Shown one piece after another: positions 5,960 through 12,825 of a stretch of 12,825 nt of DNA (position 1 is the stretch's first letter; every line of letters starts with the position of its first letter). The notes beneath the pieces are model-generated. The model saw only the letters and a program-made list of their open reading frames with translations. It had not been told where the DNA came from and ran no database searches. A program made the translations under genes and the position numbers. The DNA is from Gammaproteobacteria bacterium (GTDB lineage Bacteria > Pseudomonadota > Gammaproteobacteria > Competibacterales > Competibacteraceae), in contig JAIFNF010000315.1 in assembly GCA_020047885.1 (NCBI GenBank), positions 1 through 12,825 of the forward strand. The letters are read 5' to 3'.

Positions 5960-6604
5960 TTAACCGGAGGCGGGAGGCAATGGAACCTCCGGACATTCAA
6001 TAATCCCCACCAGAATTCTGAAAATCATTTCAACATCTTCGGGAACCGTGTAGCTGTGCATATCCTTGACGATGGATTTTTTACGCCGGTTCAACACGGC
6101 AAATCGCCACACTTCGCCAATAGTCACCGCGCCATATAAAAACTCACTCCCCTCATCCTCATACTGATCTAGGGCGATTAATTCCGCTGCCAATTGGTTA
6201 AACCCCCGATCAATATCGCCTTTTTTCGCCTCGATCACCACTAGTTCCTGCCGGGCGCGGATTAAATAATCCAGATAACCACTCAATCGATCATTCACAT
6301 CCAGAGGATATTCGACACTGATTCTGGACTCGGTCGCTTTAGCCACTTCAAATAAAACCGGCGCGACCAGAAATTCCCGTTTGGCGGCTTCGGAGTCCAG
6401 ACTGATTTTCGGTAAAACCTGATAATAATTGCTCTTCAGCCGGTTAATAGAGCTGACATCACAGTGTTCTGCCTTGGGTAAATTAATGACCTGTAAAGCG
6501 TAGGAATAACCTAATTCACCGACGATTTCCTCAACGGGATTCGGCAACTCAAAATAATCCTTGAAGGTATATTTTCTGCCTTCCTTAAAAACTGATCGCT
6601 TCAT
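5960..6604 (-). CDS. Predicted PD-(D/E)XK nuclease-fold protein inserted in the gsp operon
   Basis: A 214-residue soluble protein of unknown function. Residues 108-144 carry an arrangement typical of the PD-(D/E)XK nuclease fold: SGYLDYLI with Asp112, a strand with IEAKKG giving Glu125-x-Lys127, and FNQLAAEL with Gln137 in the following helix. This resembles Mrr/HsdR-type nuclease cores, but no DNA-recognition domain or helicase is attached. The start is the ATG at 6602-6604, preceded by AAAGGAG; an in-frame TTG at 6628 is less likely. The gene begins 20 nt after gspE and ends 6 nt before gspF. Two 60-nt lines I counted are 43-48% GC, against 68% for one gspE line, which suggests acquisition. 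I recall similar free-standing proteins from cyanobacteria and Thiotrichales. Nuclease activity is inferred only. Confidence 0.82.
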   Translation of the reverse strand: MKRSVFKEGRKYTFKDYFELPNPVEEIVGELGYSYALQVINLPKAEHCDVSSINRLKSNYYQVLPKISLDSEAAKREFLVAPVLFEVAKATESRISVEYPLDVNDRLSGYLDYLIRARQELVVIEAKKGDIDRGFNQLAAELIALDQYEDEGSEFLYGAVTIGEVWRFAVLNRRKKSIVKDMHSYTVPEDVEMIFRILVGIIECPEVPLPPASG

Positions 6605-6624
6605 CGCAACAAACTCCTTTAGCC

Positions 6625-8136
6625 TCAATCTTCCCGCGTGACCCGCACCAGTTCGGCCAGTGCGGTATCCCCAGCCAGCACGCGCCGCCGACCATCGTCA
6701 TTAATGCTCGGCGTCAACTGGCGAGCGTGGTGATCCAGATCCTGTTCGCCATGCCCTTCATGAATCAGCGTCTGCATCTCGTCATCCACCACGACCAGTT
6801 CAAAAATGCCGGTGCGACCCCGGTAGCCGGACTGATTGCAGCGCTCGCAACCCACCGGCGCATAGAGCGTGGGCGGCGTCGCCGGGTCTATCCGTAACAC
6901 GTCACAATCCGCCAGCGCCGCCGGATACGGCTGTTTACAGTGAGGACAGAGTTTGCGCACCAGCCGCTGTGCCAGCACGCCAATCAGCGACGAGGAGAGC
7001 AAAAACGGTTCAACGCCCATGTCGCGCAACCGGGTCATCGCGCCCACCGCGCTGTTGGTATGCAGGGTCGATAACACCAGATGACCGGTCAACGACGCCT
7101 GTACGGCAATTTCCGCCGTCTCCAGATCGCGAATTTCGCCCACCATCACCACATCCGGATCCTGACGCAGAATCGCCCGCAAACCCCGCGCAAACGTCAT
7201 CTCCACCTTGGTATTGACCTGCGTTTGGCTGACGCCATCCAGGTAATACTCAATCGGATCTTCCACGGTCATAATGTTGCGCTTGCGGTCGTTCAACTGG
7301 ATCAGCCCGGCGTACAGCGTCGTAGTCTTGCCGGAACCGGTCGGTCCCGTGACCAGCAGAATGCCATGTGGCCGGTGAATCAACTTCAACAACCGCGCCT
7401 CGCCCTGGGGTTCCATGCCCAGATGCTGCAAATCCAGCCGGCCTTCGCGCTTGTCCAGCAGCCGTAACACCACCCGCTCGCCATGTCCGGTCGGCAGGGT
7501 GGATACCCGCACATCGACCGGTCGACCGGCGACTTTCAGGGAAATCCGCCCGTCCTGCGGCAAGCGCTTTTCCGCAATATCCAGATGCGCCATGACTTTG
7601 ACCCGCGAGACTAGCAACGGCCCAATCGCCCGTGGCGGTTGCAACGCCTCGCGCAGCACCCCGTCCACCCGGAAGCGCACCAGCAGCCGGCTTTCAAACG
7701 CTTCAATGTGAATATCCGAGGCATTTTCCTTAATCGCTTCGGTCAGCAGCGCGTTAATCAGGCGAATAATCGGCGCATCGTCGGCGCTTTCCAGCAAATC
7801 TTCCGGTTCGGGCAGACTCATCGCGACCTGATTGAGATCAATATCGTCGCCGAAGTCATCCATCATCCGCTGTGCGCCGTCGCTGTCGCCCTCGTAGGCG
7901 TCTTGCAACAGGCGTTCAAACCGGTCAGCGGGTACCGTCACAGGCCGCAGCGGGGCGTGCAAATGGCGGCGCAATTCGGCCAGACTGCGGGCGCTGACAC
8001 CGGGGCGGCAGGCAATGCCGATCCCGCCTTCGCGTTCATCCAGGACCAACACCCCATGCCGCTTGGCGAAGGCGTAGGGTAAGCGCCGGATCAGCAACGG
8101 CTCGCTGGCAGCGCTGAGTTCCAGCTCGATGCTCAT
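6625..8136 (-). CDS. gspE: Type II secretion ATPase GspE
   Basis: GspE is the cytoplasmic hexameric ATPase that powers pseudopilus assembly in type II secretion. The 503-residue product has an N-terminal domain (1-75), an acidic linker (about 80-120) and the second N-terminal domain (about 121-230, with [10 protein letters not shown]). The motor domain follows: Walker [10 protein letters not shown] at 264-272, Asp box with TVEDPIE at 290-296, Walker B with VVMVGEIRD at 329-337 and His box [11 protein letters not shown] at 350-360. A tetracysteine zinc site, CPHC (397-400) and CERC (430-433), is typical of GspE and helps separate it from retraction ATPases. Its ATG overlaps the gspD stop by 4 nt. 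Its stop is followed by the inserted nuclease-like gene, where gspF would normally come directly. Confidence 0.97.
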   Translation of the reverse strand: MSIELELSAASEPLLIRRLPYAFAKRHGVLVLDEREGGIGIACRPGVSARSLAELRRHLHAPLRPVTVPADRFERLLQDAYEGDSDGAQRMMDDFGDDIDLNQVAMSLPEPEDLLESADDAPIIRLINALLTEAIKENASDIHIEAFESRLLVRFRVDGVLREALQPPRAIGPLLVSRVKVMAHLDIAEKRLPQDGRISLKVAGRPVDVRVSTLPTGHGERVVLRLLDKREGRLDLQHLGMEPQGEARLLKLIHRPHGILLVTGPTGSGKTTTLYAGLIQLNDRKRNIMTVEDPIEYYLDGVSQTQVNTKVEMTFARGLRAILRQDPDVVMVGEIRDLETAEIAVQASLTGHLVLSTLHTNSAVGAMTRLRDMGVEPFLLSSSLIGVLAQRLVRKLCPHCKQPYPAALADCDVLRIDPATPPTLYAPVGCERCNQSGYRGRTGIFELVVVDDEMQTLIHEGHGEQDLDHHARQLTPSINDDGRRRVLAGDTALAELVRVTRED

Positions 8137-10286
8137 CGGTTATTAAATCCAAAATCTGTTGATTCCACCACCGGCGGTGGGGGCGGTGGCGGTTCCGGCT
8201 TGAAGGGTGAGGACAGATCCAGAATAGTTCCCTCGGCCTTGACTTCCGCTTGCGGCTTCAAGAGCGGCGGCTTCACATCCGACAACAGATAATCCCCCCG
8301 CTCGCGGGCGGCAAATTGCTGGTCGCGAATGTAGCTGTACTTGTCGTTGGTATGCAGCGTTCCCTGCGCCGCGTCACGCAAAATCACCGGATGCAGAAAC
8401 ACCATCAGATTGCGCTTGAGTTTGGTGGTGTCGCGATAGCGGAATAAATTACCCAGCAACGGCACATCGCCCAGCAACGGCACTTTCTTCGCGCTCTCGG
8501 TCAGTTGATCGTCAATCAGTCCGCCCAGCACCAGAATTTGCCCATCCTCCACCATCACGATGGTTTTAATCGAACGCTTGTTGGTGGTCGGCCCCTGCGT
8601 CGCGGTGTTCGCGGAGGGTGCCAAGCTGGACACTTCCTGCTCGATCTCCAGCTTGACGGCATTCCCCTCGTTGATTTGCGGCTTGACCTTGAGTTTGATG
8701 CCCACGTCATCACGCTGGATGGTCTGGAATGGATTGCTGAAGGTATTGGTGTTGGTGTTCGACCCGGTGGTGTTGCCGGACGTATAACTGCCGGTCACGA
8801 AGGGCACGTTCTGGCCGACCACGATTTCCGCCTCCTCGTTATCCATGGTCACGATGGTCGGCGTCGACAACACATTGGTGTCGGCGTCCTTGGCCAGGGC
8901 GCTGATCAGTGCGCCGAAGGGGTTAGCACCGCCGAAATCGCCCACCGCCATTTGCATCCCCTGCGGCAGAGTGGCGTTGGACAGCGCGGCGGCACTCGCT
9001 GCCGGATTGTCACTGCTGCTACCACTGTTGGCCAGCGCCGCCAGCCCGAGGATATTGGCGAGTCCGGTCGCTTCGGTGCCCAGATTGGTGAAGCCGATCA
9101 GGCTATTTCCGTAGGAGACCCATTGCACCCCCAATTCCGCGGTTTTTTCCGCCGAAATCTCGGCAATCACCGCCTCCACCAGCACCTGGGCGCGACGGAC
9201 ATCCAGTTGGGCAATCACCGAGCGTAACGACCGAATGAGATCGGGCGGTGCGGTAATCACCAGCGCGTTAGTCGATTCATCCGCCTGAATATCGACCAAA
9301 CCGCCTCCGCCGCTACTGCTGGGACTACCGCCAGGCGGCGCACCGGGTTGACCGGGTATCGGCGCATTACGGGCGACTTCGTTGCTCAGACTTTTACTGA
9401 CCCCTTGCAGGACCGTCTGCAAATCCTTGGCCTTGGCGTAGCGCAGGTAAACCACCTGGGTATTGCCGCCGGCATCGACTGGCGTATCCAGATGGGTAAT
9501 CAGGGTGCGCAATCGCACCCGCGAGGCCTTGTCGCCGCTCAGGAGAATGCTGTTGGTGCGCTCATCCGCGACCATCCGCGCCGGCGTACCGACGCCCGCA
9601 GCCGGATCAGCCCGCGCCTTGCCCTGTTCCAGCGCCGTCAGTACCCGCACAATCTCAGTGGCCGAGGCATGCCGCAGCGCCACAATTTCCACTTCCTCAT
9701 TACTGGCCAAGTCGATGCGGCCAATAATGCTGGCGATACGCTCAACATTCGCAGCGCTGTCAGAAATGATCAGCACATTGGTGGGGGTGTAGGCGGCCAG
9801 ATGACCCTGTGGGGGAATCAGTGGGCGCAGGATCGGCACAATTTGCGCTGCCGAGACGTTCTGCACCTGGATCACCCGCGTCACAATCTGGTCGGCTTCG
9901 ACCCGGCTCTGTGGATCAATGGTCGGCACATTTTCCTGCTTCGCCCCGGCGGCGGGAACGATTTTAATGGCCTTGGCACCGGGCACTGCGGCAAAACCGT
10001 GGACGGCCAGCACCGCGAGGAACACTTCATAGAGTTCCTTCTCATCCATCGGCTTCGAGGAAATGATCGTCACCCGACCCTTAACCCGTGGATCGACAAT
10101 GAAATTTTTACCGGTCAACACCGACATGCTTTCCACCAGGGCGTTGATGTCGGCGTCCTTCAAATTCAGCGTGACCGGAGCCGCCAGCACGGGCAGCGTC
10201 AGCCAGGACCCGAGCAGCAACGCCCAGGCCAGGCGGCGCAGGGGTCGGCAGTGAACAGTCAGCCGTTGATTAAGCCAGTGGATCAT
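8133..10286 (-). CDS. gspD: Type II secretion outer-membrane secretin GspD
   Basis: GspD forms the multimeric outer-membrane channel of type II secretion. The 717-residue precursor has a basic leader and hydrophobic signal sequence (about 17-36, cleavage likely after LPVLAA). Domain N0 follows at about 37-110 (with [13 protein letters not shown]), N1 at about 134-195, N2 at about 197-270 and N3 at about 275-365; N3 contains a Gly/Pro/Ser-rich loop at 309-329. The secretin barrel core spans about 367-640, including [15 protein letters not shown] and [15 protein letters not shown] (602-616). The C-terminal tail has a run of prolines (about 699-705), where a pilotin-binding segment could sit. 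Its ATG overlaps the gspC stop by 4 nt and its stop overlaps gspE, so translation is probably coupled. Length and order are normal for the family. Confidence 0.97.
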   Translation of the reverse strand: MIHWLNQRLTVHCRPLRRLAWALLLGSWLTLPVLAAPVTLNLKDADINALVESMSVLTGKNFIVDPRVKGRVTIISSKPMDEKELYEVFLAVLAVHGFAAVPGAKAIKIVPAAGAKQENVPTIDPQSRVEADQIVTRVIQVQNVSAAQIVPILRPLIPPQGHLAAYTPTNVLIISDSAANVERIASIIGRIDLASNEEVEIVALRHASATEIVRVLTALEQGKARADPAAGVGTPARMVADERTNSILLSGDKASRVRLRTLITHLDTPVDAGGNTQVVYLRYAKAKDLQTVLQGVSKSLSNEVARNAPIPGQPGAPPGGSPSSSGGGGLVDIQADESTNALVITAPPDLIRSLRSVIAQLDVRRAQVLVEAVIAEISAEKTAELGVQWVSYGNSLIGFTNLGTEATGLANILGLAALANSGSSSDNPAASAAALSNATLPQGMQMAVGDFGGANPFGALISALAKDADTNVLSTPTIVTMDNEEAEIVVGQNVPFVTGSYTSGNTTGSNTNTNTFSNPFQTIQRDDVGIKLKVKPQINEGNAVKLEIEQEVSSLAPSANTATQGPTTNKRSIKTIVMVEDGQILVLGGLIDDQLTESAKKVPLLGDVPLLGNLFRYRDTTKLKRNLMVFLHPVILRDAAQGTLHTNDKYSYIRDQQFAARERGDYLLSDVKPPLLKPQAEVKAEGTILDLSSPFKPEPPPPPPPVVESTDFGFNNR

Positions 10287-11269
10287 GAGCCATCCAGAGT
10301 AAAGGTGATAGGAACCTCAGCGCCATTGCGTAACACCCGCACGTCGATGCGGCTGGCGCTCATCAGTTCTTGCAGGATCGCCAGGCCCTGGGCAGGGCTG
10401 CTCAGGCGCGTCCCATTAATTTCGGTTAACACATCGCCGCCTGTCAAACCCAGTTGCTGAAACAGTTGCCGGTCACGACCGGGCCGCAGGCGAAAGCCGA
10501 CAAACTGGCCATTTTGTACATAGGGACTGGCGAAGGCGATATCTTCCAGCGCCTGCGGTCGATTCGCGACTTCACCCCGCAAACGCCCGGCAATCGCGCT
10601 GGCGTTGATGACCTGCGGCTCACTGGACGTGGTCGGTTCGGAAGCCGGTTCCATCCCCGGTCCCGGTGGGACAGCGGAGACCGGCGGCGCTGGAGCCAGC
10701 ACCGGACGGTTGGGATCATCGAGCTTGGGCAGCTTGAGTGCTTCCTCGCGGCCACCGCGGGAGACAATCACCTGATCGCGCTCAATACGCTCCAGGCGGG
10801 CGCTACCCGGCAACGCTTCACCGATCCGGTAGCCGCGCTCCAGGTTATTGCCCTCGGCAATCAGCGCCAGCGCCGGGTTGCTGCCCCGTTCAGCGAAAAA
10901 AGTACCAACTAGGCGCAAATTGAGCGGCGTAGTGGGAATGGCCACCGGCGGCGGCGGCCCGGGTCGTTGACTCTCGGCCTTGCCAAACAAATGCCAAGCG
11001 CTGATCGCGGCCACATCCGCTGACGGTTGGGGCGTAGGGCTACCCGGAATCACCGGTACCGAAGGGGGAACCTGCCCGGTCAGCGTTGGTGAATCACCCG
11101 CCAGCAGCGCCAGCGTCAAGCCCGCCAGCGCGTAGGCCAGCGCGATCACCAGCAAGGCGTTGACAGCGATAACCGCCAGACGCAACCCGGTCTCGGCAGG
11201 GGGCAGCGACAAGCGCAGGCGTTGCATCAATGCCGGCCACGGGGACAGTGCAGGTAATATGAAATTCAC
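10283..11269 (-). CDS. gspC: Type II secretion coupling protein GspC
   Basis: GspC is a bitopic inner-membrane protein that connects the platform to the periplasmic N0 domain of the GspD secretin and contributes to substrate recognition. The 328-residue product has a short cytoplasmic leader, one membrane helix at about 30-56, a Pro-rich linker, the homology region at about 88-180 (with AWHLFGKAE and LVGTFFAERGSNPALALI), a second Pro-rich linker, and a C-terminal PDZ domain at about 222-328 with LGLTGGDVLTEINGTRL. The start given is a GTG (11267-11269); an ATG at 11225-11227 (codon 15) would still keep the membrane helix, and neither has a strong ribosome-binding site. First gene of the gsp operon, preceded by a terminator-like hairpin. 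Confidence 0.94.
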   Translation of the reverse strand: MNFILPALSPWPALMQRLRLSLPPAETGLRLAVIAVNALLVIALAYALAGLTLALLAGDSPTLTGQVPPSVPVIPGSPTPQPSADVAAISAWHLFGKAESQRPGPPPPVAIPTTPLNLRLVGTFFAERGSNPALALIAEGNNLERGYRIGEALPGSARLERIERDQVIVSRGGREEALKLPKLDDPNRPVLAPAPPVSAVPPGPGMEPASEPTTSSEPQVINASAIAGRLRGEVANRPQALEDIAFASPYVQNGQFVGFRLRPGRDRQLFQQLGLTGGDVLTEINGTRLSSPAQGLAILQELMSASRIDVRVLRNGAEVPITFTLDGS

Positions 11270-11289
11270 CCAAGATCAATTCAGGTTGG

Positions 11290-11320
11290 AATTTTTGACA
11301 GTCATAGCATTCAGCATACC
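11290..11320 (-). promoter_or_regulatory. Possible extended -10 promoter of the gsp operon
   Basis: On the minus strand, TGG-TATGCT and, 10 nt later, TGC-TATGAC both look like extended -10 boxes just after the hairpin at 11321-11350 and before gspC. No matching -35 hexamer is evident, because that position falls in the GC-rich hairpin. The sequence from here to gspC is the only intergenic DNA available for a promoter of the operon other than read-through. Confidence 0.3.
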
Positions 11321-11350
11321 AAAAATCCGGCGCGGCCCACCCGGCTTTTT
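11321..11350. terminator. Bidirectional intrinsic terminator-like hairpin
   Basis: AAAAA-t-CCGG, a 10-nt GC-rich loop, CCGG-c-TTTTT: a symmetric stem flanked by A5 and T5, so it can act on either strand. It lies 14 nt downstream of the thioesterase stop on the minus strand, where it would end that transcript before gspC. The paired CCGG core is short and one position is mismatched, so efficiency is uncertain. Confidence 0.6.
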
Positions 11351-11363
11351 GCGGATCACGCTA

Positions 11364-11900
11364 TTAACCGTGACTGCGCGCTAGTGCCGACGTGATAGCC
11401 GTGACCGGAGCAATGGCCGGTTTGGCGCGCACCCCAATCACCCGCCCGGACTGCGGCGGTCGCGGTAACTGAATGTGCTCGGCCATGACTGCGCCCAATC
11501 GATCCAGTACTGGCAGGGGCATGGACACGCTGTGCCGTTCAGCCAGATCGACATGGATCACCATCAACTCGGTTGTGGCCGACAGGAAGCCTCGCTTGGC
11601 GTGGTAGAGGCGATGAAAATAGTGCAGGCGCTTGCTGTCAAATCCGAGCAACTGGGTGGTAATGCGCATCGGATCAGCCGCCACCAGTTCCCGTTGATAA
11701 TTGACGTGAGTTTCTACCACGAAAGCCGAACATTGCTGGCTCTCGCGATAATCCCGCCCCATCCCCAGATGGTCCATGAAAGCGTCGGTGGCCTGGTCGA
11801 ACGCCAGCACATAGTAGGCCACGTTCATGTGGCCGTTATAATCAATCCACTCGGGCGGCACAACGCCGGTGTACAGGCACAGGGGGGATTCGATCCGCAT
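11364..11900 (-). CDS. Hotdog-fold acyl-CoA thioesterase family protein
   Basis: A 178-residue soluble protein of the 4-hydroxybenzoyl-CoA thioesterase (hotdog) superfamily, which hydrolyses acyl-CoA thioesters; the substrate cannot be told from sequence. The active-site region is clear: VPPEWIDYNGHMNVAYY (14-30) contains the D-Y-N-G-H-M-N signature, followed by the long hotdog helix (31-45). Strands then include FVVETHVNYQRELVAADPM (60-78) and LHYFHRLYHA (92-101). The pattern is close to the thioesterase domain found with carnitine degradation enzymes. The ATG at 11898-11900 is preferred; an in-frame TTG at 11963 would add 21 residues that look unlike the family and would run through two palindromes. 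It is divergent from thiD and ends before a terminator-like hairpin. Confidence 0.88.
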   Translation of the reverse strand: MRIESPLCLYTGVVPPEWIDYNGHMNVAYYVLAFDQATDAFMDHLGMGRDYRESQQCSAFVVETHVNYQRELVAADPMRITTQLLGFDSKRLHYFHRLYHAKRGFLSATTELMVIHVDLAERHSVSMPLPVLDRLGAVMAEHIQLPRPPQSGRVIGVRAKPAIAPVTAITSALARSHG

Positions 11901-11913
11901 TTTGAGATGTCGT

Positions 11914-11932
11914 CGCGTTTCGTAAAAACGCG
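11914..11932. repeat. Perfect 7-bp hairpin in the thioesterase leader
   Basis: CGCGTTT-CGTAA-AAACGCG, a perfect 7-bp inverted repeat with a 5-nt loop, 13 nt upstream of the thioesterase ATG in the 89-nt divergent region. It could be an operator or an RNA hairpin in the leader of that gene. No T-run follows it on either strand. Confidence 0.5.
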
Positions 11933-11952
11933 GTACGCTACCTGCTTTTGCC

Positions 11953-11966
11953 ACGTTGCGCAACGT
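11953..11966. promoter_or_regulatory. 14-bp perfect palindrome between divergent genes (possible operator)
   Basis: ACGTTGCGCAACGT equals its own reverse complement and sits between the divergent starts of the thioesterase gene and thiD, 23 nt before the thiD ATG. Position and symmetry suit a dimeric transcription factor site; which factor is unknown. I see no TPP riboswitch (no conserved CTGAGA or THI-box core) in the space before thiD. Confidence 0.45.
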
Positions 11967-11989
11967 TAAAACCTTGGAGATGGGAAACC

Positions 11990-12825
11990 ATGGCGATGGG
12001 ACGGGTATTGATTATCGCGGGTTCGGATTCGGGCGGCGGCGCCGGAATTCAAGCCGATTTGAAAACCGTGACGGCGCTAGGTGGTTACGCAGCGACCGCG
12101 ATCACCGCGTTGACAGCGCAGAACACGCTGGGGGTGTTCGGCATTGTTGGCGTTGAACCGGCGTTTATTGCCCAGCAAATGCGGCTGGTGCTCGACGACA
12201 TTGGCGCTGACTGCATCAAGACCGGCATGTTGCACAACCCGGCGGTCATTGAGGCGGTGGCCGCGACGCTGGAGAGTTCGGCGGCGGGGATACCACTGGT
12301 GGTCGATCCGGTGATGTACGCCAAGAGCGGCGATAGTCTGCTCGATCCGGCCGCACGGGATACGCTGATCCAGCGCCTGTTGCCCCGCGCCGCGCTCATC
12401 ACGCCGAATGTTCGCGAAGCGGAGGCACTGAGTGGGCTGACGATTCGGGAACCGGACGATCTGGCGGCTGCCGCCTGGCAGTTGCTGGAACTCGGACCTG
12501 TGGCGGTGCTGGTCAAAGGCGGACATTTATCGGGTGAAACCGTGACCGACTGGCTGGTCTGGCCGGGGGGCGCGGAAGCGTTTACCGCGCTGCGCACGGC
12601 CAGCCGCAACACCCATGGCAACGGCTGTACGCTGGCTTCAGCCATTGCGACCGGCCTGGCGCAGGGCATGGCGCTGACTGAAGCGGTTCGCCGGGCGCTG
12701 GCTTATGTCCAAGAGCCATCCGCACGGCACCGGTTTAGACGGTCGTCGGCGGGGTCTGATGCGGCTCTTGCGAACGCCCGCTGTGACCCCGGTAGTGGTC
12801 GAACACCGCGACCGGCTGATGTGCT
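11990..12825 (+). CDS. thiD: Hydroxymethylpyrimidine (phospho)kinase ThiD, 3' end disturbed
   Basis: ThiD phosphorylates 4-amino-5-hydroxymethyl-2-methylpyrimidine and then its monophosphate to give HMP-PP for thiamine synthesis in the cytoplasm. The ribokinase-fold signature IAGSDSGGGAGIQADLKT (residues 9-26) is intact, as are DPVMYAKSGD (105-114), ITPNVREAEAL and LVKGGHL. The anion-hole motif reads HGNGCTLASAIA where HGTGCT is usual. The frame stays open to the right edge of the window, but after Gln241-Glu242 it becomes Arg/Ser/Ala-rich and unlike the family, while other frames carry family-like residues; two 1-nt deletions are suspected near 12715 and 12732. The start ATG at 11990 follows TTGGAGA; a second ATG two codons on is possible. 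It is divergent from the thioesterase gene. Confidence 0.9.
   Translation, partial: MAMGRVLIIAGSDSGGGAGIQADLKTVTALGGYAATAITALTAQNTLGVFGIVGVEPAFIAQQMRLVLDDIGADCIKTGMLHNPAVIEAVAATLESSAAGIPLVVDPVMYAKSGDSLLDPAARDTLIQRLLPRAALITPNVREAEALSGLTIREPDDLAAAAWQLLELGPVAVLVKGGHLSGETVTDWLVWPGGAEAFTALRTASRNTHGNGCTLASAIATGLAQGMALTEAVRRALAYVQEPSARHRFRRSSAGSDAALANARCDPGSGRTPRPADV

Noticed and set aside
9348..10460. 370-codon plus-strand open frame antisense to gspD/gspC
   Set aside because: It lies fully opposite clear gspD and gspC coding sequence, is rich in Arg/His/Gln as antisense GC-rich frames are, and shows no family motif.
11900..11990. TPP riboswitch upstream of thiD
   Set aside because: Only about 89 nt are available, with no THI-box core sequences; the visible structures are simple palindromes.
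12085..12669. 194-codon minus-strand open frame opposite thiD
   Set aside because: Antisense to a clear ThiD coding sequence; Ser/Ala/Pro-rich composition typical of a shadow frame.

Overview
The window looks like chromosomal DNA of a moderately GC-rich gammaproteobacterium. A Chromatiales/Competibacter-like affiliation is an inference from the gene set and the intergenic repeats, not a proof. It is mostly housekeeping and cell-envelope machinery: the start of a type IV pilus assembly operon (pilMNO), part of a type II secretion operon (gspC-D-E-x-F), a thiamine gene (thiD), a hotdog thioesterase and four small or poorly characterised conserved genes. I see no tRNA, rRNA, CRISPR array, transposase or phage gene.

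Layout from left to right. At 1-2041, on the minus strand, pilM, pilN and pilO follow each other with 4-nt ATGA overlaps; pilO runs off the left edge. Divergent from pilM is a nucleotidyltransferase-like protein (2187-2795), which converges with a small acidic conserved protein (2799-3068, minus). A gene-free stretch (3069-3703) holds palindromic repeat elements. Next comes a plus-strand pair, DUF1289 (3704-3922) and DUF2889 (3941-4537). This pair is bracketed by two related inverted-repeat elements (3361-3510 and 4566-4704). From 11269 down to 4742, on the minus strand, is gspC-gspD-gspE, then an AT-richer gene for a predicted PD-(D/E)XK nuclease-fold protein, then gspF. The gsp series stops there: no gspG-N genes follow. 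Upstream of gspC, a hairpin terminator separates it from a thioesterase (11364-11900, minus). That gene is divergent from thiD (11990 to the right edge), and the shared 89-nt intergenic region contains two perfect palindromes.

How the genes work together. PilM, PilN and PilO form the cytoplasmic and inner-membrane alignment complex of the type IV pilus. GspC, D, E and F supply the coupling protein, outer-membrane secretin, ATPase and inner-membrane platform of a type II secretion system; the pseudopilins and GspL/M must be encoded elsewhere. The most noteworthy features are the nuclease-like gene inside the secretion operon, the family of inverted-repeat elements around the DUF1289/DUF2889 pair, and an apparent double frameshift at the 3' end of thiD. 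I found no clear evidence for a wholly new defence or mobile system.
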